Source: Massilia agilis
GTDB lineage: Bacteria > Pseudomonadota > Gammaproteobacteria > Burkholderiales > Burkholderiaceae_D
Length of the DNA stretch: 64,000 bases
Assembly: GCF_024756255.1 (NCBI RefSeq)
Contig: NZ_JANUHB010000003.1
Coordinates: forward strand, 248,001 to 312,000
Reading direction: 5' to 3'
Shown: positions 8,626 to 17,255 of the stretch, piece after piece
Layout: each line of letters starts with the position of its first letter
How positions within the stretch are numbered: position 1 is the stretch's first letter
Notes under the pieces: generated by a model
Database searches by the model: none
Told to the model about the DNA's origin: nothing
The model's input: the letters and a program-made list of their open reading frames with translations, nothing else
Program-made: the position numbers and the translations under genes

Positions 8626-9996
8626 ATGATGAATGCGCTATCCGCAGCGGCCGAGCTGCACGGGGCCCGCGCGGCGCCGCCGCCGGCCGCGCCCGAGTTT
8701 GCCGACATCCTGCCGCGCCAGGCCAAAACCGTGCTCGACACCGGCCTGCCGCCGCGCCTGGTGACCGAGCTGGTGGTCAAGGTGTTGCACGGCAGCGGCA
8801 AGACCCCGCTGCCGGCGCTCTCGGCCAGGCTCAAGCTGTCGGTCAACGTGCTGCGCGAGATCCTCAACCAGCTGATGGCCGAGCAGCAGGTCGAGGTGGC
8901 CTGGACCGGGGACTCCGACATCGACGTCCAGTACCAGCTGACCGCGCCCGGCCAGCGCGCCGCCGCCGACTACCTGGCGCAGTCGCGCTACGCCGGCCCG
9001 GCGCCGGTGCCGCTGGCCAGCTACCGCGAGGTGGTCGAGCGCCAGTCGCTGCGCCGGCCCGGCGCGCCCCGTCCCGAGCGCGCCCAGCTGGCCGCCGCGC
9101 TGGCCGAGCACGGCTTCGATCCGGCCCTGCGCGACGTGCTCGGCGCCGCCCTGCATTCGCGCCGCGCGCTGCTGCTGTACGGCCCGTCCGGAGCCGGCAA
9201 GACCCTGCTCGCGCATCAGCTCGCGCGCCTGCAGCACGGCGCGGTGGCGCTGCCCTATGCGCTGCTGGTGGAGCGCCAGATCATCCAGTTCTACGACCCG
9301 CTGCTGCACCAGCCGGCGCCGCCGCTGCCGCGCCAGCAGGAAGAGCGCCGCAGCTGGGACGCGCGCTGGGCCATCTGCCAGCGCCCGCTGGTGCACGTGG
9401 GCGCGGCGCTCGCTGCCGACATGCTCGACCTGCGCGAGGACGCCGCCAGCGGGGTGCTGCGCGCGCCGCCGCACGTGCTGGCCAACAACGGCATGCTGGT
9501 CGTGGACGACCTCGGCCGCCAGCGCTTGCCGCTGGCCGACCTGCTCGGCCGCTGGCTCGGCGCGCTCGACCAGGGCTGGGACGCGCTCGCGTTGCCTGGC
9601 GGCCACAGCGAAACCGTGCCGTTCGACGCGACCGTGGTGTTCGCCACCAGCCTGGCGCCGGACGCGCTGCTCGACGAGTCCTTCCTGCGCCGCATCGGCT
9701 ACAAGGTCGGGCTCGGCCCGTTGCCCGAAGCGGCTTACCGCGCGCTGCTGCGGCGCGCCTGCCGCCAGGCCGGCATCGAGCCGGACGAGGACGCCGCCAG
9801 CCGCCTGCTGGCGCTGCACGCGGCCAGCGGCCGCCCGCTGCTGCCGGCCTATCCGCATGAACTGCTCGGGCGCATCAGCGATTTCGCCAGCTTCGCCGGC
9901 GCCACGCCGCGGTTGTCCGCCGCCGCCGTCGAGCAGGCCTGGAACAGCATGTTTGCGGCCTGCGCCGCGCCGACCACTTCGGGGGAACCATCATGA
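8626..9996 (+). CDS. AAA+ ATPase associated with Flp pilus assembly
   Basis: About 456 residues. It has a Walker A motif GPSGAGKT near residues 186-193 and a Walker B GMLVVDDLG near 289-297. An N-terminal segment (about residues 25-110) has the look of a winged-helix domain. It is not one of the canonical Tad proteins (TadA and TadZ are separate genes below), but similar ATPases occur in Flp clusters of Burkholderiales and are often called Flp-associated chaperone ATPases. Its stop overlaps the cpaB start (ATGA), so it is translated with the pilus genes. A preceding GAAAGGA supports the start at 8626 or the ATG three bases later. Its role in the pilus is inferred from position. Confidence 0.8.
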   Translation: MMNALSAAAELHGARAAPPPAAPEFADILPRQAKTVLDTGLPPRLVTELVVKVLHGSGKTPLPALSARLKLSVNVLREILNQLMAEQQVEVAWTGDSDIDVQYQLTAPGQRAAADYLAQSRYAGPAPVPLASYREVVERQSLRRPGAPRPERAQLAAALAEHGFDPALRDVLGAALHSRRALLLYGPSGAGKTLLAHQLARLQHGAVALPYALLVERQIIQFYDPLLHQPAPPLPRQQEERRSWDARWAICQRPLVHVGAALAADMLDLREDAASGVLRAPPHVLANNGMLVVDDLGRQRLPLADLLGRWLGALDQGWDALALPGGHSETVPFDATVVFATSLAPDALLDESFLRRIGYKVGLGPLPEAAYRALLRRACRQAGIEPDEDAASRLLALHAASGRPLLPAYPHELLGRISDFASFAGATPRLSAAAVEQAWNSMFAACAAPTTSGEPS

Positions 9997-10832
9997 AAAA
10001 CAAACGTGCCCTTGCCGTGATGGCGATGGCGATCCTGTTCGGGGTCACCGCCGTCGTGCTGGCCTCGCGCTGGCTGCTGCAGCAGCCGTCCGCCAACGCC
10101 GGCCGCATCGTGGTGGCGCTGTCCGACATCAACCTCGGCCAGCGCCTGTCGCCCGAAATGCTCAAGCTGATCGACTGGCCGGCCGAAAGCGTGCCCAAGG
10201 GCGCGTTTGCCGACCCCCAGAAGCTGGCCGGCCGGGTGCTCAGGAGCAGCGTGCTGGCGGGCGAGCCGGTCAGCGAGGCCAAGCTGGCCCCGAGCGGCAC
10301 CGTGGGCGGCCTGGCGGCCCTGATCGCCGAAGGCAAGCGCGCCATCACCGTGCGCGTGAACGACGTGATCGGCGTGGCCGGCTTCGCGCTGCCCGGCACC
10401 TACGTCGACATCATCGTCAGCACCCAGCAGGATGCCGACGGCCACGGCCGCGAGCAGAACATCTCCAAGATCGTGCTCGAGCGGATCCTGGTGCTGGCGG
10501 TCGCGCAGGAGGTCAACCGCGACGAGACCAAGCCCAAGGTGGTCAACGCCGTCACGCTCGAAGTCACCCCCGAGCAGGCCGAAAAGCTCGACCTGGCGCG
10601 CAGCGTGGGCACGCTGTCGCTGGCGCTGCGCAACCAGGTCGACCCGCAGCCGGTGGACACCCGCGGCGCCACCAAGCTGACCTTGCTGCCGGGGGCCGAG
10701 CCGCCGAAACCGGCGCCGCGCCCGGCCGCCCCGGCTCCGGCCGCGCCGCCGGTGCACAAGGTGGCGCTGCCGGTCAAGCGCGACTGCGTGGGCGTCATCA
10801 ACGGCCTGCAGTCGTCGAAAGAGTGCTTCTGA
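9993..10832 (+). CDS. cpaB: Tad pilus assembly protein CpaB/RcpC
   Basis: 279 residues. An N-terminal signal/membrane segment (residues about 5-27) is followed by an SAF domain (RIVVALSDINLGQRLSPEML) and the RcpC/CpaB domain, including GTYVDIIVS. The C-terminal tail is Pro/Ala-rich. The protein is periplasmic and is thought to work with the secretin channel of the Tad machine. Its start overlaps the stop of the AAA ATPase by 4 bases. Confidence 0.92.
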   Translation: MKNKRALAVMAMAILFGVTAVVLASRWLLQQPSANAGRIVVALSDINLGQRLSPEMLKLIDWPAESVPKGAFADPQKLAGRVLRSSVLAGEPVSEAKLAPSGTVGGLAALIAEGKRAITVRVNDVIGVAGFALPGTYVDIIVSTQQDADGHGREQNISKIVLERILVLAVAQEVNRDETKPKVVNAVTLEVTPEQAEKLDLARSVGTLSLALRNQVDPQPVDTRGATKLTLLPGAEPPKPAPRPAAPAPAAPPVHKVALPVKRDCVGVINGLQSSKECF

Positions 10833-10861
10833 ATTCCAACATCTAGCTGGGGGTGAATGCC

Positions 10862-12400
10862 ATGAACAGTAGCCTCACGAACGCGGCCGTGTTGCGGGCC
10901 GGCCTGCTGGCGGCCCTGGTGGCCGCCAGCACCAACGCGGCCGCCGCCGCGCGCCTTGCGCAAGCCGGCGCCCAGCCGGCGCCGGCAGCGCCCGAGGTGG
11001 TCGACCGGATCGAGCCGACCCGCTGCAGCGGCGCGCCCGCCACGCCGGCCCAGCTGGCGCTGCAGATGGGCCGCTCGACCATGCTGCGCCTGCCCGAGGC
11101 CGTGCAGAACCGCGCGGTCGGCAACCCCGGCGTGGTGCAGGCCATGCTGGTCGCGCCGGACACGCTGTACATCGCCGGGGTGGACGTGGGCACCACCAAC
11201 ATGATCGTGCAGGGCAAGAGCGGCACCTGCAGCGTGGTCGACATCACGGTGGCGATGGACCCGGCGGCGCTGCAGGCCACGCTCGCCAGCGTGATGCCGG
11301 AGGAGAAGGACATCAAGGTGCTGGCCGCCGCCGACGCGCTGGTGCTGACCGGCACCGTGTCCGACGCGGCGGCCGTCTCCCGCGCCGTCGAGCTGGCCAG
11401 CGCCTACGTGCGCCGCCCGCTGCGGCCGGTCGCCGGCGCCCAGAAGCTGGACAATAATGCGCAAAACCAGGCCGGCAGCAACAATAACAACGGTCGCGTG
11501 GTCAACATGCTGTCCGTGAGCGCGCCGCAGCAGGTGCAGCTCGAGGTCAAGATCGCCGAGGTCTCCAAGACCCTGCTCGACCGGCTGGAAGCGGGCGCCA
11601 CGCTGCGCTTCGGCTCCGGCAGCTGGGCCGCCACGCTGTTGTCCAATTTCATCAGCGGCAGCGCCAACGGCCTGCTGGACGCGCGCCGCAGCAACGGCAA
11701 GCAGCAGTTCACGCTCGAAGCCGACAAGCAGGACGGCGTCGTGCGCGTGCTGGCCGAACCGAATGTGATGGCGATCAGCGGCCAGGAGGGCTCGTTCCTG
11801 GCCGGCGGCAAGTTCTACATCCCGGTCCCCCAGGACAACGGCAAGATCTCGATGGAAGAGAAGGAGTTCGGCGTCGGCCTGCGCTTCACGCCGACCGTGC
11901 TGGCGGGCGGGCGCATCAACCTGCGCGTGGCGCCCGAGGTGTCCGAGCTGTCGCGCGAAGGCATCGCGGTGTCGGCGACCGGCACCAACGGCGTGGCGAT
12001 CCTGCCTGCGCTCACCACCCGCAAGGCCAGCACCACCGTGCAGCTGTACGACGGCCAGAGCTTCGCCATTGGAGGCCTGATCAAGAACAACCTCACCACC
12101 AGCATGAAGGGCCTGCCGCTGCTGGGTGAAATGCCGGTGCTGGGCGCGCTGTTTCGCAGCGCCGACTACCAGCAGGACCGCACCGAGCTGGTGTTCGTGA
12201 TCACCGCGCGCCTGGTCAAGCCGCAAGCCTCGACCGCCTACGTGCTGCCCACCGATAAAGTCGGCGTGCCCTCGCGCGGCGTCGTGCTGCTCGGCGGGCG
12301 CCTGGAAGGCCCGGCCCCGGACACCACCACGGCCGCGGCCTCGACCCCGCCGGCCAGCGCACCCACCGCCCAGAGCGCGGGCGGATTCGAACTCAAATGA
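10862..12400 (+). CDS. cpaC: Tad pilus secretin CpaC/RcpA
   Basis: About 512 residues. A signal peptide (first ~30 residues) precedes an N-terminal secretin domain and a BON-like segment. The C-terminal secretin domain contains VLAEPNVMAISGQEGSF and ends with the VFVITARLVKP signature. It forms the outer-membrane channel for the Flp pilus. I chose the ATG at 10862, 8 bases after a GGGGG stretch; a GTG nine bases earlier lies in that stretch. A Pro/Ala/Thr-rich tail follows the secretin core. It overlaps or abuts the lipoprotein gene. Confidence 0.93.
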   Translation: MNSSLTNAAVLRAGLLAALVAASTNAAAAARLAQAGAQPAPAAPEVVDRIEPTRCSGAPATPAQLALQMGRSTMLRLPEAVQNRAVGNPGVVQAMLVAPDTLYIAGVDVGTTNMIVQGKSGTCSVVDITVAMDPAALQATLASVMPEEKDIKVLAAADALVLTGTVSDAAAVSRAVELASAYVRRPLRPVAGAQKLDNNAQNQAGSNNNNGRVVNMLSVSAPQQVQLEVKIAEVSKTLLDRLEAGATLRFGSGSWAATLLSNFISGSANGLLDARRSNGKQQFTLEADKQDGVVRVLAEPNVMAISGQEGSFLAGGKFYIPVPQDNGKISMEEKEFGVGLRFTPTVLAGGRINLRVAPEVSELSREGIAVSATGTNGVAILPALTTRKASTTVQLYDGQSFAIGGLIKNNLTTSMKGLPLLGEMPVLGALFRSADYQQDRTELVFVITARLVKPQASTAYVLPTDKVGVPSRGVVLLGGRLEGPAPDTTTAAASTPPASAPTAQSAGGFELK

Positions 12401-12411
12401 GGAGGACGGCG

Positions 12412-12687
12412 ATGGCAACCAGATTGATCCCAACCGGCATCGCACTGCTTGCGCTGGCATTGGCAGGCTGCCGCACCAGCCCGCGCATCGACGACCATTT
12501 TGGCGAGGCGGTGCGCGCCAACCTGGCGGCCCAGGCGCTGCGGCCGGAAGCATCCGGCAACACCAACCCGGCCGCCGGCGTGGACGGCCGCGCCGCGCGC
12601 GCCGCGCAGCAGCGCTACGAGAAATCGTTCGAGCAGACCGAGCAGCAGGCCGCGCCATCCATCATCCCGCTCGGCACCGGGCAATGA
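12412..12687 (+). CDS. Tad-locus lipoprotein
   Basis: About 91 residues. A signal peptide ends in a clear lipobox (LALAGC). The mature part holds a DDHFGEAVRANLAAQ segment and an AGVDGRAARAAQQRYEKSF segment, typical of small lipoproteins that follow the secretin in beta- and gammaproteobacterial Tad loci. Probably an outer-membrane pilotin-like or accessory protein for the secretin (inferred). GGAGG at 12401-12405 sets the start at 12412, although an ATG overlapping the cpaC stop is also in frame. Confidence 0.8.
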   Translation: MATRLIPTGIALLALALAGCRTSPRIDDHFGEAVRANLAAQALRPEASGNTNPAAGVDGRAARAAQQRYEKSFEQTEQQAAPSIIPLGTGQ

Positions 12688-12770
12688 ACGCCATCGGGCC
12701 GCCGGCAGCGCAGGCGCCGCCTGGCCAGTTCCCCTTGATAACCGCGCAAGCCAACAAGGACAGCCGATGA
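12684..12770 (+). CDS. 28-codon open frame bridging lipoprotein and tadZ
   Basis: A short frame beginning MNAIGPPAAQAPPG. Its start codon overlaps the lipoprotein stop (ATGA) and its stop overlaps the tadZ start (ATGA). I do not recognise it. It has no good ribosome-binding site of its own and would be made only by translational coupling. It may be a coupling device, the stub of a lost gene, or chance. It sits near where some Tad loci carry minor-pilin genes. Confidence 0.3.
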   Translation: MNAIGPPAAQAPPGQFPLITAQANKDSR

Positions 12771-13942
12771 AAGCCTTACTGATCAGCCACGACAGCCAGC
12801 TGTACGCCGAGCTTGCCTCGCAGGGCGCGGCGCGCGTGCCGCCGCTGAAGATGGCGGCCAACCGCGCCAGCATGCGCGACGCGCTCGACCGGCCGGTCGC
12901 CGAGCCGCCGGAACTGCTGATCATCGACGCCAGCGACGCCACTGCCGGCGACGTCGACCTGCTCGAGCGCCTGGCCCGCACCTACCCGAGCGCCAGCATG
13001 ATGCTGCTGGGCGGCCAGCAGCAGCCGGAACTCTTGATCCGCGCCATGCGCGCCGGCGTGCGCGAGGTGCTGCCGCTGCCGCTGGTGCACCGCGCCTTCC
13101 ACGAGGCGATGGACCGCATCGCCGCCACTGCCGGCAAGGCCGCCCTGCGCGACGGCAAGGTGTTCGCCTTCATCGCCTGCAAGGGCGGCAGCGGCGCCAC
13201 CTTCATCTCGACCAATTTCGGCTACGCCCTGGCCACCCTGGCCGACAAGAAGGTGCTGCTGATCGACCTGCACGGCCAGTTCGGCGACGCCGCGCTGTAC
13301 GTGTCGGACCAGAAGCCGCAGATGACGCTGTCGGACGTGTGCAGCCAGATCGCCCGCATCGACGGCCCCTTCCTCGAATCGTGCCTGGTGCACGTGGCGC
13401 CCGGCTTTGGCGTGCTGGCCGCCGCCGACGACCCGGCCCAGTCGCGCGAGGCCAAGCCCGAGCACATCGACACCATCCTGCGCGTGGCGCGCCAGCACTA
13501 CGATTTCATCTTGCTCGACGTCGGCCGCCAGATCGACGCGGTGTCGCTGCGCGCGCTCGACACCACCGACACCATCTACCCGGTGCTGCAGCTGGCGCTG
13601 CCGGACATCCGCGACGCCCGCCGCCTGCTCGACATCTTCCGCTCGCTCGGCTACTCGCTCGAGAACATCCGGCTGGTGGTCAACCGCTACGAGAAGGGCG
13701 GCAAGCTGCGCCTGCAGGACCTGCACTCGGCGCTGGGCGCCGAAGTGGTGCACACCGTCCCCAACGACTACATCGCCGTCACCGACTCGGTCAACCAGGG
13801 CGTGCCGGTGCTGCAGCTGGCGCGCACCAGCGCCGCCGCGCGCAGCCTGGCCGAGCTGGTCGAGATGGTGACGGCGCGCCGCGTCCCCGAAAGCAAGGGC
13901 CTGTTCGACCGCCTGTTCGGCCGCGGCGACAGCGACTACTGA
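12767..13942 (+). CDS. tadZ: TadZ/CpaE-type pilus localisation ATPase
   Basis: 391 residues. An N-terminal receiver-like domain (about 1-115) lacks an obvious phosphorylation pocket. The ParA/MinD-like domain starts near 130. Its nucleotide loop reads KGGSGAT (about 139-145) in place of KGGxGKT, so the usual lysine is missing, as is common in TadZ/CpaE proteins. The family marks the cell pole or site for Tad assembly. The gene is coupled to the preceding short frame and lies 18 bases before tadA. Confidence 0.9.
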   Translation: MKALLISHDSQLYAELASQGAARVPPLKMAANRASMRDALDRPVAEPPELLIIDASDATAGDVDLLERLARTYPSASMMLLGGQQQPELLIRAMRAGVREVLPLPLVHRAFHEAMDRIAATAGKAALRDGKVFAFIACKGGSGATFISTNFGYALATLADKKVLLIDLHGQFGDAALYVSDQKPQMTLSDVCSQIARIDGPFLESCLVHVAPGFGVLAAADDPAQSREAKPEHIDTILRVARQHYDFILLDVGRQIDAVSLRALDTTDTIYPVLQLALPDIRDARRLLDIFRSLGYSLENIRLVVNRYEKGGKLRLQDLHSALGAEVVHTVPNDYIAVTDSVNQGVPVLQLARTSAAARSLAELVEMVTARRVPESKGLFDRLFGRGDSDY

Positions 13943-13960
13943 ACCTGACAGGAGCACACC

Positions 13961-15301
13961 ATGTCCCTACGTGAACGGCTGGCCGGATCGGACGACGAGC
14001 GCGCCTTGCCCGCGGTGCCCGAGGTGGCCAACCACGCCTACCAGGAGCTGAAGAAGACGATGCACCAGATGATCCTCGACCGGATCGACCTGGAGCGCCT
14101 GAAGCGCCTGACGCCCGAACAGTTCAAGCACGAGCTGGCGCTGCTCATCGCCCGCATCATCGAGGAAGAGCGCATCGTGCTCAACCAGACCGAGCGCCAC
14201 AACCTGGTGCTCGACATCCAGCACGAGATGCTCGGCTTCGGCCCGCTCGAACCGCTGCTCACCGACCCGTCGGTCTCCGACATCCTGGTCAACACCGCCA
14301 GCAAGGTGTACGTCGAGCGCAAGGGGCGGCTCGAACTCACCGACGTCACCTTCCACGACAACGCGCACCTGATGAAGATCATCGAGAAGATCGTCTCGCG
14401 CGTGGGGCGCCGGGTGGACGAATCGAGCCCGATGGTGGACGCGCGCCTGCCCGACGGCTCGCGCGTGAACGCGATCATCCCGCCGCTGGCGGTGGACGGG
14501 CCGCTGCTGTCGATCCGCCGCTTCGGCGCCAACCCGCTGACGGTGCAGAACCTGCTCGACCTGAAGAGCCTGACGCCGCCGATGATCAAGGTGCTCGAGG
14601 CGCTCGGCGTGGCCAAGGTGAACATCCTGATCTCGGGCGGCACCGGCAGCGGCAAGACCACGCTGCTCAACCTGCTGTCCGGCTTCATCCCCGGCAACGA
14701 GCGCATCGTCACCATCGAAGACGCGGCCGAGCTGCAGCTGCGCCAGCCGCACGTGGTCCGGCTCGAGACGCGCCCGGCCAACATCGAAGGCAAGGGCGAG
14801 GTGACGCAACGCCAGCTGGTGAAAAACGCGCTGCGCATGCGGCCCGACCGCATCATCCTGGGCGAGGTGCGCGGCGCCGAAGCGCTCGACATGCTGCAGG
14901 CGATGAACACCGGCCACGAGGGCTCGCTCGCCACCATCCACTCCAACACCCCGCGCGACGCGCTGTCGCGGCTCGAGAACATGGTCAGCATGTCCGGCGT
15001 GAACCTGACCACGCGCGGCATCCGCCAGCAGATCTGCTCGGCCATCACGGTGGTGCTGCAGGTGTCGCGCCTGACCGACGGCTGCCGCAAGCTGGTCAGC
15101 ATGCAGGAGATCACCGGCATGGAAGGCGAGATCATCTCCTCGCAGGAGATCTTCCGCTTCGAGCAGACCGGCGTGGACGGCGACGGCAAGGTGCAGGGCC
15201 ACTTCTGCGCCAGCGGTGTGCGGCCGCGCTTTGCCGACCGCCTCAAGATGTTCGGCGTGCCGCTGCCCGAGGATACCTTCGACCCCGACCGCATCTTCTA
15301 A
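13961..15301 (+). CDS. tadA: Tad pilus assembly ATPase TadA/CpaF
   Basis: 446 residues. A type II/IV secretion ATPase with Walker [10 protein letters not shown] near residue 226, Walker B region [13 protein letters not shown] and the His box [12 protein letters not shown]. It powers extension (and probably retraction) of the Flp pilus from the cytoplasmic face. GGAG lies about 8 bases upstream of the ATG. It is followed 10 bases later by tadB. Confidence 0.95.
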   Translation: MSLRERLAGSDDERALPAVPEVANHAYQELKKTMHQMILDRIDLERLKRLTPEQFKHELALLIARIIEEERIVLNQTERHNLVLDIQHEMLGFGPLEPLLTDPSVSDILVNTASKVYVERKGRLELTDVTFHDNAHLMKIIEKIVSRVGRRVDESSPMVDARLPDGSRVNAIIPPLAVDGPLLSIRRFGANPLTVQNLLDLKSLTPPMIKVLEALGVAKVNILISGGTGSGKTTLLNLLSGFIPGNERIVTIEDAAELQLRQPHVVRLETRPANIEGKGEVTQRQLVKNALRMRPDRIILGEVRGAEALDMLQAMNTGHEGSLATIHSNTPRDALSRLENMVSMSGVNLTTRGIRQQICSAITVVLQVSRLTDGCRKLVSMQEITGMEGEIISSQEIFRFEQTGVDGDGKVQGHFCASGVRPRFADRLKMFGVPLPEDTFDPDRIF

Positions 15302-15311
15302 GGGCGCGCGC

Positions 15312-16286
15312 ATGAACTTCCTCTTCTACGGTTTCGCGGTCTTCCTGTTCGCCGCGGTCATCCTCGGCATCGAGGGCGTGTACCTGTGGTGGATCAGCAC
15401 CCACGGCGCGGCCGCGCAGCGCATCGCGCGCCGCCTGCAGATCATGTCCGGCACCGGCGGGCGCAGCGAACGGATCTCGATCCTCAAGCAGCGCCGCTAC
15501 AGCAAGCGCGACAGCGTGGACCGGATCCTGCACCAATGGTCGCTGGCGCACCGCATCGACCAGCTGCTGGTGCAGGCCGGCGGCAAGTGGTCGGTCGACC
15601 AGTTCTTCCTGGCCTCGCTGGCGTCGCTGGCGCTGGGCCTGGCGCTGGTGCTGCACTGGCCGCTTCCGCTCGGTATGCGGCTGTCGCTGGCCCTGGTGTT
15701 CATCGTGATCCCGTACGTGCTGGCGCGCCGCGCGCGCGTGCGCCGGCTGGTGCGCATCGAACAGCAGCTGCCGGAAGCGGCCGACTTCATTGCGCGCGCG
15801 CTGCGCGCGGGCCACTCGTTCACCAACGTGCTGCAAATCGTCGGCAACGAGCTGTCCGAGCCGCTGTCCGGCGAGTTCCGCATCGCGCGCGAGGAGATCA
15901 ACTATGGCGTGCCGATGAGCGAAGCCCTGCACGCCATGGCCGACCGCATTCCGCTGACCGATTTGCGCTACCTGATCATCGCGGTGCTGATCCAGCGCGA
16001 GTCGGGCGGCAACCTGGCCGAAATCCTGGGGAACATCAGCCAGATCATCCGCGGACGCCTGAAGCTGGCCGCGCAGGTGCGCGTGCTGTCGGCCGAGGGC
16101 CGCATGTCGGCCTGGATCCTGGGGCTGCTGCCGTTTGCGGTCGGCCTGGCCACGCTGGTGCTCAACCCGCAGTACATCAGCCTGCTGTGGACCGACCCGA
16201 TCGGCACCAAGATGCTATGGGGCGCCTGCGTCATGCTCGTCGCCGGCATCGCCTGGATGCGCAAGATCATTCACATCCATATCTGA
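15312..16286 (+). CDS. tadB: Tad pilus inner-membrane protein TadB
   Basis: 324 residues, with an N-terminal membrane segment, a further pair near residues 100-140, a cytoplasmic type II secretion F domain (about 155-285) and two C-terminal membrane helices. It forms the inner-membrane platform with TadC. I chose the ATG at 15312, 10 bases after the tadA stop; the frame upstream overlaps tadA and does not look like protein. Confidence 0.93.
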   Translation: MNFLFYGFAVFLFAAVILGIEGVYLWWISTHGAAAQRIARRLQIMSGTGGRSERISILKQRRYSKRDSVDRILHQWSLAHRIDQLLVQAGGKWSVDQFFLASLASLALGLALVLHWPLPLGMRLSLALVFIVIPYVLARRARVRRLVRIEQQLPEAADFIARALRAGHSFTNVLQIVGNELSEPLSGEFRIAREEINYGVPMSEALHAMADRIPLTDLRYLIIAVLIQRESGGNLAEILGNISQIIRGRLKLAAQVRVLSAEGRMSAWILGLLPFAVGLATLVLNPQYISLLWTDPIGTKMLWGACVMLVAGIAWMRKIIHIHI

Positions 16287-16295
16287 GGGGGCGCG

Positions 16296-17237
16296 ATGAA
16301 CGGCGCACAGTTATTGTTCCTGCTGATCGTGTTTGCGATCGTCGGCAGCCTGGCCTGGCTCGGTGCGCTGCTGTTCGCCCCGGCCGCACTGCGCGCGCGG
16401 CTGGGCCATTTCATGACGGAGTCGGCCGAAGGGGGCCTGGAAAAGCGCGGCTGGATCGAGCGCGTGGCGCGCGTGGTCAAGCCGCTGACCAAACTGTCGG
16501 TGCCGGAAGAGGGCTGGGAAAAATCGGCGCTGCGCACGCGCTTCATGAACGCCGGCTGGCGCAACCCGGTGGCGCCCACCCTGTACTTCGCGGCCAAGAC
16601 CGTGCTGTCGCTGCTGCTGCCGGCCATCGTGGGTACGGCGCTCGCCGCCACCGGCCGCGTCGAGGGCCGTAACCTGCTGTTGCTGCTGTTTTTCTCCGCC
16701 ACGCTGGGCTACTACCTGCCCAACATCGTCTTGACCCGCATCGTCGAGCGGCGCCAGCGCGACATCTTCGAAACCATTCCCGACGCGCTCGACCTGCTGA
16801 CCGTCTGCGTCGAAGCCGGCCTGTCGCTGGAACGCGCACTGGTCAAGGTGGCCGCCGAGATCGGCATCAAGAGCCCGGTGCTGGCGCAGGAGCTGCAGAT
16901 CGTGCTGATGGAGATGCGCGCCGGCTTCACGAAAGAGAAAGCGCTGCGCAACCTGGCCCTGCGCACCGGCGTGGACGACGTCGATACGCTGGTGGCGATG
17001 CTGATCCAGTCCGAGCGTTTCGGCACCAGCGTTGGCGACGCGCTGCGCGTGCACTCCGAAAACCTGCGCACGCGGCGCCGCATGCTGGCCGAAGAGACGG
17101 CCGCGAAGATCGGCCTGAAGCTGATGTTCCCGCTGATCTTCTTCATCTTCCCGACCCTGCTGATCGTGCTGATGGGCCCCGCCGTCATCCAGATTGCGCA
17201 CACGCTGCTGCCGGCACTGAGCGCGGTGCGCCAATGA
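16296..17237 (+). CDS. tadC: Tad pilus inner-membrane protein TadC
   Basis: 313 residues. Membrane helix at residues about 4-30, a pair near 90-150, a T2SSF domain about 150-275 (with ETIPDALDLLTVCVEAGLSLE, here given only by its first residues DALDLLTVCVEAG) and a C-terminal helix. Partner of TadB in the pilus platform. GAGGGGG precedes the start. Confidence 0.93.
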   Translation: MNGAQLLFLLIVFAIVGSLAWLGALLFAPAALRARLGHFMTESAEGGLEKRGWIERVARVVKPLTKLSVPEEGWEKSALRTRFMNAGWRNPVAPTLYFAAKTVLSLLLPAIVGTALAATGRVEGRNLLLLLFFSATLGYYLPNIVLTRIVERRQRDIFETIPDALDLLTVCVEAGLSLERALVKVAAEIGIKSPVLAQELQIVLMEMRAGFTKEKALRNLALRTGVDDVDTLVAMLIQSERFGTSVGDALRVHSENLRTRRRMLAEETAAKIGLKLMFPLIFFIFPTLLIVLMGPAVIQIAHTLLPALSAVRQ

Positions 17238-17255
17238 TGTGAAAGGAAAACTGCC

